64,000 bases of DNA from Lophium mytilinum (Eukaryota > Ascomycota > Dothideomycetes > Mytilinidiales > Mytilinidiaceae), in NCBI GenBank assembly GCA_010093605.1, contig MU004192.1, positions 1,696,584 through 1,760,583 of the forward strand, given 5' to 3'. The notes under the pieces were generated by a model. That model was not told the origin of the DNA. It made no database searches and saw nothing but the letters and a program-made list of their open reading frames with translations. This document shows positions 54,210 to 64,000 of this stretch, piece by piece. The stretch's first letter is position 1. Each line of letters opens with the position of its first letter. A program made the position numbers and the translations under genes.

Positions 54210-55168
54210 CTCACTTGAGTGAAAGAAAGGGACCACATCTGAGATCCGCAATGTACCCCTTCATGTGCCCTCTGCGCCTGCCAGAATTCTTCTCTCGCGG
54301 TTAGATCCGTAATCTTTTCCAATGAAAGGGACTACGTTGGGTGCACGTAGCGTACCCCTTTGTGTACCCCTTTGGGCACCCTTCGCGCTTACTAAAATCC
54401 TCTCACGCGGTCAGATACATAACTTCTTCCCCTAAAAAGGACTACGTTAGGTAACCTACCCTCCGCACCTACTGAGATCTACTGACACAGTCAGATCTGA
54501 CACTTCTTCTACTTAAAGCGACTACGATACCTATACGTAGCGTGCTCTTTCACCTGCCCTAAGTTACTGTCAAAAATTCTTCCTCCGCGGTTAGATCCGT
54601 AATTTCTTCTAACAAAACCAGAATTCAGTGTACATGGTTAGATCGGAGACTTGTTCCAATAAAAGAGGCAATTGGGTGCACGTAGCGTACCCCTTAGCGT
54701 GCCCTCCTCGGCTACCAAAAGTCCTCTCATGCGATTAGATCTGTGACTTCATCCAATAGAAGGGACTACATTAGCTATACCCCACGTATCCCCTTGCGTG
54801 TCCTCTACGTCTACCAAAGAAATCTTTCACGGTTAGAACCGTGACTTCTTCTAATAAAAGAGACTACCTTAGGTGCACGTAGCGTGCCCCTTTGCGTGCC
54901 CTCCGCGTCTACCAAAATCCTCGTACGCGTTTAGATCTGTAACTTCTTCTTATTTAAGGAACTACGTTAGGTATACGTAGCGTGATCCTTTGCGTGCCTT
55001 CCGTGTCTATTTCGACTTCTCTTAAGTAGTCAAACCCGTAAATTCTACCTATATGAAAGGGACCGCATTAGATATATATCATGTACCCCTTCACCTGCCC
55101 TGCACGCTTACCAAAATTTCTCTTACGCGGTTCGATCCGTGACTTCTTCCAATAGAAGCACCAAATGT
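54210..55168. repeat. Degenerate tandem repeat, ~98 bp x about 10
   Basis: Diverged copies follow one another with starts near 54301, 54411, 54491, 54591, 54639, 54736, 54834, 54931, 55030 and 55131, plus a part copy before the first. Each unit begins close to TTAGATCCGTGACTTCTT, continues with an (A/G)-rich stretch, GGACTACGTTAGGTGCACG, TAGCGT-CCCCTTTGCGTG, then CCCTCCGCGTCTACC and AAAATCCTCTCACGCGG. Copies differ by many substitutions and a few deletions (the unit at 54591 is about half length). No open frame runs through the units. It looks like an old satellite-type array. Confidence 0.85.
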
Positions 55169-57282
55169 TCAATCGACTCTCCATCGCCGTCGCGCCGAAA
55201 GGTCACGAGACATATTACCGTTAAACATCATCTCTCCAATATCTGATCCTCACCATCCACTCTAATCACCACAGCAAAGCCCTACTTAACTTTACCTCCT
55301 CTACGCGGTTATTCCCATCATCTCATACTGCTGATACTTACCACCACCATTTCCCGCCCAATACCTCCTTTTCCCCATCAACTTCTTCGTCGACTGTGAT
55401 TGAAACACATCATGACCTGCCTATCTCCCGTAGTCGCCCACATCAACTTCCACTAGGAACGGTTTTGCTTCCAGACCTCCCCCACTGCTCCATATGCAAA
55501 TCTGTTCGTCATTTTGCTCGCCCCACCGCTCTCCCATGCCGCAGAAACCTCCTCTCATACTCCTCTCTTATATCCGCCGCCGACCCCCAGCGCACGTGCC
55601 CCTCACGTGCTCTCCACCCAGACCACGTGAACCAGCGCACCTCCCTCTCACCATCTCAACACCCAGTCGCCAACCCAGATTCTCTCGCCCGCAGGTGCTA
55701 CCCCGCGCGGCTCAAAGAGATTCAAAGCTCATCCTTTGCAGCTGGCTAACCCCCAGATCTCCCATCCCCTGCTCAGCCTCCCACACCCATCCCGTCACCA
55801 GACCCAACCCACCCCCTCTCCCTCCGGACGGTTCTCCGCCGGTCGGGCTGGACGCATCGAACTGTGGAGAGGGAGGCTGACAGGGCCCGGCAGTCTGGCC
55901 AGAACGTCGAGATGTCGAGATGTCCTGCATCAACGTACAGTACGTAGGCGGAGAAAGCGTCATGTCATGCATTGCCGTCAGCAGGTAAGGGAGCCAGCCG
56001 CGGCCCGTCGGGCTCGAGCGGACCGCGCTCGTTCCCTCAGAGAGCGCACGGGGAGGAAGAGAGCCGGAGGTCGTTCCTGAAGGGTGCCCGGCGGAGGGTG
56101 TGTGGATGGGAGGACGATTACGCAACAGCTCCGGTCCGAGGGAGTGGTGGGAGGCGTGAGTGGTGAATGGCGGGAGGCGGATGCAGAATGGGGGGATGTG
56201 TGAGTGTTGGATGGTGGGAGGTGAATGGTGAATGGTGGGAGGAGTGTTGCGTGATCTAGGATTAGAGTTCTTGGATTCCGGCATACATGCAGCCCCAGCC
56301 CGGGGGTTTCAGATGATCCGTAGGCCCGGACTCAGAATCTTGGGATGCAATGCTGGGGGAGGGGTGATTTAGATGAAGCGGGGATCAGGGGTTGCAGGGC
56401 TGAGGGGGTGCAGAGGGAGTGCGGAGCGGGCTCCGTGGATCAGGAGGGGGGATGGTTAGATAGAGGAGAGCCAGGTGCACCCGGCTGTTTGGTAGGGAAC
56501 ATGTGGGCAGCGGGAGGACTGAAAAGCTGGGGTTCGGCTGGGGGAAGCACGAGCGGGAATACATCGAAGTACCTAGAGTTGACTCGTGTATACCGCTGTC
56601 GTCGGGACCCATCCAGGCCGGTCTCAGATCATCCGAGTCAGGACACCTACACGTTGGTCAGAGTAGCAAGAAGGCGTGTTAAAGGCTGCGAACCTTGACA
56701 ATAGTAGAAAGACAAGGCAGGTAGGGCATGTAATTCCTATGACATTTTGAAAACTCTATAAACACCCATCGAGGACGTGATAGCAAAAATAACACAATAG
56801 AAGCAGAAGCGCGGATATCAGACAAGAGAGGAGATCCCCAACCCTTGACTTGGTATCCAAAAAAAAGGAAACGTCTAAGGAATTAAAAGAAGACGTTGAC
56901 GTTGGTCGTTCCGTAATCTCGATTCTATCAACAGAAAATACCGAATCCCGTAACATAAACCAACCAGCCATCAACACCGTCTATAAACAAGAAATGAAAA
57001 CAAAACACGCCATGTAGGCTTCCAAGAAGGACAGGGATGGGGTGTATCCGCGCATGCTGAAGTACTTTTGTTGTGCTAGCCTTTTTGGCTGCAACCTCAA
57101 AACGCCATGGTAGAGAGGGAATTAAGGGAAGTAAAGAAAGAAGCGTCAAGTGATGGCAATAACGACAAGAGAGAAGCAATATAGCGACCTTACCAAGTCA
57201 ATCAATCGTTTAGAACACCACCCATATTCTCGTCAGTGGCCGTGTAACCGGGTATATGTACCAGGGAAAGGGAATTGCGAGC
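55169..57282. other. Gene-poor region with low-complexity DNA
   Basis: Overlapping frames at 55396-56284 are proline/serine/histidine-rich on both strands and look like composition effects. Around 56150-56260 there are repeated GAATGGTGGGAGG-like words, and 56340-56460 is G-rich. The right end is probably the 3' region of the Sfp1-like gene. Confidence 0.4.
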
Positions 57283-59992
57283 TCATGATAGGAAGCCAGC
57301 ACCTGCAACGTTTACGTTCGGGCCTTGGAGGTTGTTCGGCCCTAAGCCCATGGCAGCTAGGTGGTTCATCCTCAAGTCCGGGTTGCATGGGTTTGAGTGT
57401 CCGCGATGGTACTTGAGACCGTTAAGGTTCTTGTAGCGCTTCCCACAGTGTTCACACTTGTATGGCTTCTCTTTCTCCATTCCAACGGTACCGGGGTATG
57501 GGATCGACGTCAGGGGATCTACGATGGAGAAGGTGCCGTCATCGTTTTCCTTGAGCTGCTGGTTTTGGTGGCCGTGCTGGGATGCATTAGTACAAAGTCT
57601 AATCTGAATATTGCGATGCTTCCGCTCTGTGAATCCTTACCACTTTGTGATACTTGAGGCCATTCTGGTTCTTGTATGCCTTTTCGCACCCAATGACAGG
57701 ACACCTAAATGGCTTTACTTCCTCCTGGAATTGCATCGGCGCCATGTTCAAATTGCCCGACGTGATCTGCTGCTGGCGCAACTTGGCGAACTCGCCGTTG
57801 TCGTTGCCCATCTGGTAGTTGTTGAAAGCCATCTGCAGCTGCTGCTGGTTGGGACCACCCTGCTTGCTGTATAGCCGCTTCGCGGGCTGGTCAATGGTCC
57901 CGTCGAAGTTGGAGATGCCGTTCTGAAATCCAAAGTTGAAATTGTCGGACCCCTGCATCATTCCCGCGCCCATTTGCATGGGTAACCCGGCAAAATCAAA
58001 GTCTAGCAGCTCGGCAGGCGTGCCAGGATGCGACGAGTCAGGTGATGACCGATTTTGCTGCTGCTGCTGCATGGTTCCGAGGGTCGGCGTGTTGACGGAT
58101 GAAACAGTGGGGTTGTGTTGCAACCCGAACCCCTGATGTCCAGCCGCCGGCGTGCTAGGGGTCGAAGTACGTAAACCTGAGTGGGCTACTGTGTTGGCAA
58201 CGTTCACGTTAAGCTGTGGTAATCCGTTGCCAGTGGGAGTGTCGTGGGGTAGCTGGTAATTACCGGTCAATGGGTTCTCATCGATCTGCGGAAGAGGATC
58301 CGCATCGTCCATCTCCATGTCTTCCAATGAGTCCATATCCTGCACCGTCGATAGATTTGTCCTGTTGAAGCCGTCTGAGCCTATCCGCTGCGACCTGAAG
58401 GTGCTCGCTGGCGTCGCCGTGGGTGTTCGGAAGCCGTGTTGTGTCTGCGTGGTCGAGTCGGGCTGGGCCTGGACTGCTGGAGCTGCTCCGGACGAACCGT
58501 TTGCATTGCTGCTGCCAGGCAGTCCTCCCTGCGCAGACTGTGATGTTCGCAAGTTCGATGGGTTAGCGTGCTTCTCTTCGTAGTGCTGGAGCAGCTCGTG
58601 CAGTGTGTCAAGGACGAGCCCACAGCACGAAAAGTCCTTCATGAAGTTGGCCTCCATTTTCGGCAGATATGAAGACGAGTGATACGAGGGCGATTGGTTG
58701 AAGGCAGGCGAGGTGCCTCCCATGAAGATACTGTAAAACGAATTGTATTAGCAGCTGGTATGGCGGCGAAGTGGGACAGGTGCCGAGTTGGTGGCACAGG
58801 TGAATAGAGGGACATACTCGTCTCTGATGAAGCTGCCGACGGAAACGCCGCCCCAGGACATGCCGCCCATGAAGCTGCCATTGTTGCTCTCTCGGCGTGG
58901 GCGGTCTTTCATGGAGATGGGACGAGCGCCTGAGCCGTAGTAAGAACCGCCAAGACCGTTGCTGATGGAGTCATGGCGCCCGCCCACGCTCAATCTACCG
59001 TCGCGGGATTCCTGGGTCGCTCCTCCGATATTCAGGGCTGAATCATGGTAGTCGTGAGCCGATGCACCCTGGAGGGCATAGGTCAAGTTGCTGGCCGGGT
59101 TGCGTGGCGAGGTCGAATTGAAGCGTGGTGGCGTGGAGATGTCGATGGGCGAGGCTGCTGTGGCCATGTCGAATGCCGTGTGCCGCGGGGGCGACTCCGG
59201 GAACAGAGGGAAGCTGCAGTCGCCCGCGTCCTCGAACAGAAGATCCGAGTCCTGGAGCTCGTTGGTCCTGTGGCCAGAGCCGAGCTCGTGGGGCTTGCGG
59301 CGGGCGTGCCACGAGAAGTAGAGGTCCTTCTCTCCTCGCTTCCGGCCAAAGTGAGGGGAGCAGGCGGCCTCGATCGGGGTGCTAATGGGAGTGGTGTCGG
59401 CGGTCGACTCGCGCCCTCGGTCGCTGGTGACGGGCGAGTAGTAGAGGGGTGGCGGCGTTGAAGTCTCTTGTGAATCCAGCTTCACGGCTTGCACAGTTGA
59501 GCCGGCGGTGTCGGCGGCGGCAGGCAGAGCAGACGACTCGGCGGCGACAGCGGAGAGGGCGGCGCGCGAGGGCACTGTGATGCAGCGCGGGATGGTTCAA
59601 ACGACGGGTGCGTCGTCGTGTCGGGGCTGCGCGTGGAGCAGAGTGCGAGAGAGTGTAGTGGTGGTGGAGTCTCGAGTGTCGAGGGATAAATGCGGTGACG
59701 AACCAAAGGCCCGGCGGACTGGAAGACGATGCGGCCCGGGAGCTGCAGCGGTATGGACACGGTGATTCGCTGCGGAATAGTCTTGGACGGCGACTGAGCT
59801 CGTTCGAGATGCGAGGGTGCACGGCTGCGTACCTAGAGGCGGGTCTGTGTCACGGCCGTGGGTCTCTGTAGTGGGCGGCGGCGAGGTTTCAAAGTTCTCA
59901 AGTGGATGATGTCGAATGTGCTGCTCTGCTGCCAACGGGCGGGCTGCGGGCTGCCTCACGTCTATGTATTGCAGCGGCTGCAGTAGCACCAT
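57283..59992 (-). CDS. sfp1: C2H2 zinc-finger regulator, Sfp1-like
   Basis: Modelled with four exons on the minus strand: 59992-59833, 59574-58818, 58730-57641 and 57576-57283, in phase, 766 aa. Two C-terminal C2H2 fingers are seen: FRCPVIGCEKAYKNQNGLKY, which completes its histidines across the last intron, and YKCEHCGKRYKNLNGLKYH. A third, unusual Cys/His cluster lies in FSCCGLVLDTLHELLQHYEE. This spaced layout is typical of Sfp1-type regulators of ribosome-biogenesis and growth genes. The regions between are Gln/Ser/Pro/Asn-rich. The first exon is less sure: the second exon's frame has no ATG near its 5' end and follows a CAG acceptor, and an upstream ATG frame ends at a GTACGC donor in the matching phase (258-nt intron). 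It is a nuclear protein. Confidence 0.82.
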
Positions 59993-62900
59993 GTATCTAA
60001 AGGGCGATTGGATGTCAGGCTCATACACACTCTGCCTGTCGCCCCGAGTCTTGTCCTAGCTCGAGCGTCGAGCTGTTGCCACGCGAAATGGTCCCGCGAC
60101 GGCCCATCGCGTGGCTTTCAGGGTGTTCGGTGTCTTTCTTTTCCATGACGACGCCCTTCCCTTGGCCCCTACCGCACCCAACATCCGTATACTACACTAT
60201 CTACACCAGCTCCAGCCCCTCCAACACCAAGCCGCGCCTCTTTGCCGCCCGCTTTGAGGAGTTCGTCTCATGAACCGTCTCTGCATCTCCAGACGCCTGA
60301 CCAGGGCAATGCTGGCGAGCAAGCCGCGCTATCCCCTGCTTGGCGCTGGTATCGTCCAAGGTTGCTTTTAATCTCATACCACCACCGCCCGCTGCGTATA
60401 TCACCACCACACTCGTCCGCACCCAGTGTGCTTAGTAGTTCGGTAGGCAATAAGCATCCGGGCCACTCATCACAACTTGGGGTTGACATTGGAGAGCACT
60501 ACTGCGGCCCAGCAATGGGGTACTACCGTGGTTCAATCGCATGCGTCAACGCCATGGTTCAAGGGTGGAGCCGACTTCGACATTAGCTCCTATTCCCATG
60601 CAGACATTGAAGGTTGCGTTTGCACATGAAAGCACGCGAACACAGCTCTCAAAACAACCGCCAGAGCTTGCATAAAACATGTCTCACGTTTCGGCATACC
60701 GCATTAGACGGCCGCCCCGCATATTAAACGTTTCCAGCCATGGCTTTCCAAGATTCCACGACGACAGTCGTATTTCAAGCTTGATTGATGTCAGTCTAAT
60801 AAGCATTTTCCACCTGCACGCTTCTAGCCCTCGGTCTCGATCAATTGAGCAGCTACCAAGGTAGTCGCCGACCTCACCTGGCGGTGGAGTCTCTCTGACC
60901 GTGGAAGATGTCGGCGGGCTCGATTCCTCTTTCGGCACTCCAATCCCTTCTCGCATGGACGCTTCAATAGCTGGAGTATGGCTTTGGGGTATGACACCGG
61001 TCCCGCATCCTCCACCTCCCCAGCTTCGTCCTCCTCAACATTCCTCCACTCCTGCACCGGCTGCGCTAGCTGCTCTAACCTGTTGCGGCTCCGGCGTGCC
61101 ACCTCAGCACGCACGTTAGCAACGGCTAATCCTTCGGCCAGGAGCCCCACCTTGCCGCGGCAGGCGTACACGCTGTTTGATTGGATTGATTCGTGTTCCA
61201 ACGGTGTCTGGACCCTGCATTTCTCAGCCCAATCCGCAGCTTCCAGAAGGACACTCGGACCAGCCGAGAGTCATGCTAGCCCCCATCGCCACACGGACTC
61301 CGTTCTGTCCCCGACTCAACCTCCCACCTAACCACAACTAATTCCCATCGTCAACCAAAACACACGCGCCAATTTCCCGCTGCACATCTGCTCTGCAACC
61401 ACCAGGAGCTGCCTCTTCCAGCTTTTCCAGCCCTACGAACCACCACCAAGCACGGCCTCGGAACCATCACGGCCATGTCCACAGCTACGCCACGGCCACG
61501 GGCTTGTCTCGGCGCGCCTCATCATCTCGCCGCACCATAGGAACCCTTACGCACTCAATCACCAACCGGCTGTGCGGCTCGATGCGTTGCTTGCACCTCG
61601 TCGGCCGAGGCGTACATCTTACATGTCTAGCCGCTTCATCGTCTCTGTCGTCTCGCAGCGGCCCAAGAGCTGTCGGTCCTGTGATAATCCAAAGACGCCG
61701 AAAACTAGAGGCGTACTATGTAGCGCGTAGTACCTGCGTATCACTCCACAAAACCCATGTCGGGGAAGTCGGGACTAGGCTGATTAGCATCTCGAAATAC
61801 ACCGCAGAAATACACCGCACCCCAGCGCGATGGATGCTGGCGGGATGCTTATACATTGAAAAGTGGAGTGTGGTCGTAGTGCGATGGGGCTCACAGGAGG
61901 CATATATCAACCTCCATTCAGATTCAGCCGGGCCGATACATCTACGAAGTATGAGTGATCTTTAATAGGCACACAGTACGAAAGGTGGGAGACCCACGTT
62001 GACCTCTCCTACACAGCAAGATAGGTTTTTCACTTCGTCTCCCTATGCATGCATAGAGGGAAAACAGCGCTGCAACTATTTGCGACTAACGCCGAGTCTC
62101 GGTGTAGTTTCCCGTCGCAAAGACATCAGCGACGTTCGTTTTCGGCTAATCTATCACGAAACACCAAGATCAGCGCTCTCAACCAATGGCGGCCGATCAT
62201 CAACTATCGCGATCGGATCTGGTACCTATCATCGAACAACGAGAACCACTTAGCACCGCACTACGTGCCGATCCCGACGTTAGGCGCTAACTTCCCCAAA
62301 TACCCATGAGCGGTCACTACCACACTACATAGCACATACTATTCACCCAATTACCTGATCACATTCGAGCCTGGACTTCATCTCCATGCACTCTTTCCAT
62401 TCTTAGCCATGACAGGTGGTAGCGACGAGCTGCTAGACATGTCGCCACCGTCACGAGGATACCAAGTCGCTTACTCTCCACGACTTAGCATGACTTAGCA
62501 AAACTACCGTTCGAGAACCCCGAGCGAGGATCGACCACCAGCGCGAAGTAGTGTTCGGATAGTGAATTTTGAAAATCGAACTACTATCCTTGCTGCAGTT
62601 TAGTTGACTTTTGGATTTGCTTATCAACTCAATGGTGGGCGATTTTCGGATGCAGATGTAAGACGTTACCTGCCACCTACATACATCTACGGAAATTTCA
62701 CCGGCATCTCCACTCCATCCTCTCTCTCCGCTGTTCCAACTTCGACCCCGGATGACCCCGGATATCAGCTCCCTTGATTCCGGGTGTCGTAAAACCTAGA
62801 GGTAAGATGAAGTGCCACCTACGTATCTCACGCAAAATCACTCCGAAGATACTCCCATTGAGCACCGTCTTGATTGGATCACGATCTCGTGAATATTGTA

Positions 62901-64000
62901 GCCGAACCACCGTAGTGTCGGAATGTTAGATGTAGGCACTTTGAAGTAGGACCGCCCATGCCGGCGTATCGTCTCGAGAAAATCAACTTTTCAGAGATGC
63001 CTATCAACTAATTTTCTTCTTGAATCTCGATCCTGTCATCAAGATTCTCCAGCACTCGAATATACTACAGTGCAAAACTAAGGTACCAAGTAGGTACCTG
63101 GTACGCAAGAACTACTATCCTTCTTTCTCAAGTTCTTTCAACCTCTATCTAGGTCTTGGGAGTCGCCACCATTTGTATCGACCTATCGATTTCCTGTTTT
63201 AGTAAGCTCCAGAAGGTCAGGTACTACCTACGTACCGTACCCTAGGTAGAACCCTGGATCTATCTAGGATTTCTGTCCGAGATACCTCCAGTATTCATTA
63301 TCTCGGATCTCGACCACCGACCCTCCGCATTCTCGGGCGTATTTACACCAGACCTGAAGTGCCACCTACGTACATGGCCCTGCGTGCTTTCCATTTATAC
63401 GCTTCGTACTTTCTGATCCATTTGCCCGAACACGAGAATCTCGATCGTGTATCTCGACCAATCTCCGGGGCGTACGACTTCAAGATATGAAGAACCTCCA
63501 TCATCTCACATACTAGACGAACTCATCCCCACCTTTACTCCGTGAACACTCCAACCGAAACCTTATCACGAGCCGCAACCTTGTCAATCAAACCCTAAAC
63601 CCCGACTCCCGACTCCCGACTGACCTACGCCAACCCGCCCGAGCCCGCCGAGCCTACTAAACCTAGCGTGATGTGCCGAGCCACCGACGGCACCTAGGCA
63701 CATTAGTTCTACGACTAAACTGCCGAAACCAGCATCATGCCGAAGGCGGCAAATGCCCCATTCCACGCATCGGCTACCGGTCTGCTCTCTGATCCCGTTC
63801 ACCTCGAAGGCATGCGTAACGGCAGTAAGGTACGTCGCAAATCGTCATTTTCAGATATTCACCGTCTCTATCGTAACCAGCGGCGACGCCAGCCCAGGAT
63901 TGCTAAGGCCAGGCGGCTCTAGGCTATGCATACAGTAGAGCTCAGAATTTCAACTGATTCGTTCACATGGGAGGTAGCACCGCTTTCATTTATGAAACTC
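59993..64000. other. Four kb without a recognised gene
   Basis: The first part is probably the long promoter and leader of the Sfp1-like gene. Frames such as 60978-61331 or 61504-61965 show no family. At 62809-62825 and 63356-63372 a 17-bp word is repeated exactly. Around 63080-63250 there are many TACC/GGTA words, and 63600-63660 has short CCCGACT and CCCGCC/GAGCC tandems. No telomeric repeat was seen. Confidence 0.45.
62809..63372. repeat. Pair of 17-bp direct repeats
   Basis: GAAGTGCCACCTACGTA occurs at 62809-62825 and again at 63356-63372. A close relative, TGCCACCTACATACATC, begins at 62671. The nature of the element is unknown; they may be pieces of a worn dispersed repeat or shared binding sites. 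Confidence 0.5.

Noticed and set aside
55396-56284. Long overlapping frames on both strands
   Set aside because: All are proline/serine/histidine- or arginine-rich and overlap in opposite directions, as expected for chance frames in C-rich or G-rich DNA.
59043-59461. Several + and - strand frames over the Sfp1-like gene
   Set aside because: They are shadows in other frames of a real coding exon with biased composition.
58748-59575. Start of the Sfp1-like protein at 59575
   Set aside because: The codon there is GTG and it directly follows a CAG acceptor, so an upstream exon ending at 59833 is a better model.
1-64000. tRNA genes, CRISPR arrays, telomere repeats, LTR elements and DNA transposons
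   Set aside because: I scanned by eye for tRNA B-box words, regularly spaced short repeats, telomeric repeats, long terminal repeats and transposase or reverse-transcriptase motifs and saw none convincing. A dedicated tool could still find diverged copies.

Overview
This window is nuclear DNA of a filamentous ascomycete (Pezizomycotina). The evidence is many genes split by short GT-AG introns (mostly 45-90 nt, typically gtaagt/gtgagt donors), a HET-domain protein, fungal-type P450s, TRI12/DHA-type MFS transporters, and an Sfp1-like C2H2 regulator. The class cannot be fixed from sequence alone. Exon joins were worked out by hand and checked for GT/AG borders and codon phase. All multi-exon models close in frame except the F-box/ankyrin gene at 48.8-50.7 kb, which has an unexplained frame change.

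Layout. 0-1.9 kb: mostly non-coding, with one possible small Cys-rich protein. 1.9-41.3 kb: a dense run of catabolic or tailoring enzymes. In order these are a Baeyer-Villiger monooxygenase (BVMO), an MFS pump, an aldehyde dehydrogenase, a fumarylacetoacetase-like hydrolase, a carboxymuconolactone-decarboxylase-like protein, a secreted type-B carboxylesterase and a DODA-type ring-opening dioxygenase. After an F-box protein come a SnoaL-like protein, an SDR, a ketosteroid-dehydrogenase-like flavoprotein, a quinone-oxidoreductase-like MDR enzyme, a second SDR, a TRI12-like MFS pump, a tail-anchored cytochrome b5, a second BVMO and two P450s. No PKS, NRPS, terpene cyclase or prenyltransferase is visible, so the run reads more like uptake and breakdown (or modification) of a cyclic ketone or aromatic compound than synthesis from a backbone. 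42.8-47.5 kb: a gene that joins a mitochondrial K+/H+-exchange-related protein in frame to a HET domain, followed on the same strand by a PRISE-type reductase. 48.8-54.2 kb: an F-box/ankyrin gene, a small zinc-ribbon-like protein and a class-III aminotransferase (glutamate-1-semialdehyde aminomutase-like). 54.2-55.2 kb: about ten degenerate copies of a ~98-bp tandem repeat. 57.3-60.0 kb: the Sfp1-like regulator. 60-64 kb: no gene recognised.

How the genes could work together (inference): P450s, served by the small cytochrome b5, and dehydrogenases/reductases would oxidise a ring to a ketone or enone. The two BVMOs would turn ketones into lactones or esters, the esterase would open them, ALDH would oxidise aldehydes, the DODA enzyme would open a catecholic ring, and the FAH-type hydrolase would cut a diketo acid. 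The two MFS proteins would move substrate or product. Eight intergenic regions in this run, covering most of its promoters, carry a TGCGGGG word, which matches the CreA-type carbon-repression consensus. This would fit a catabolic role.
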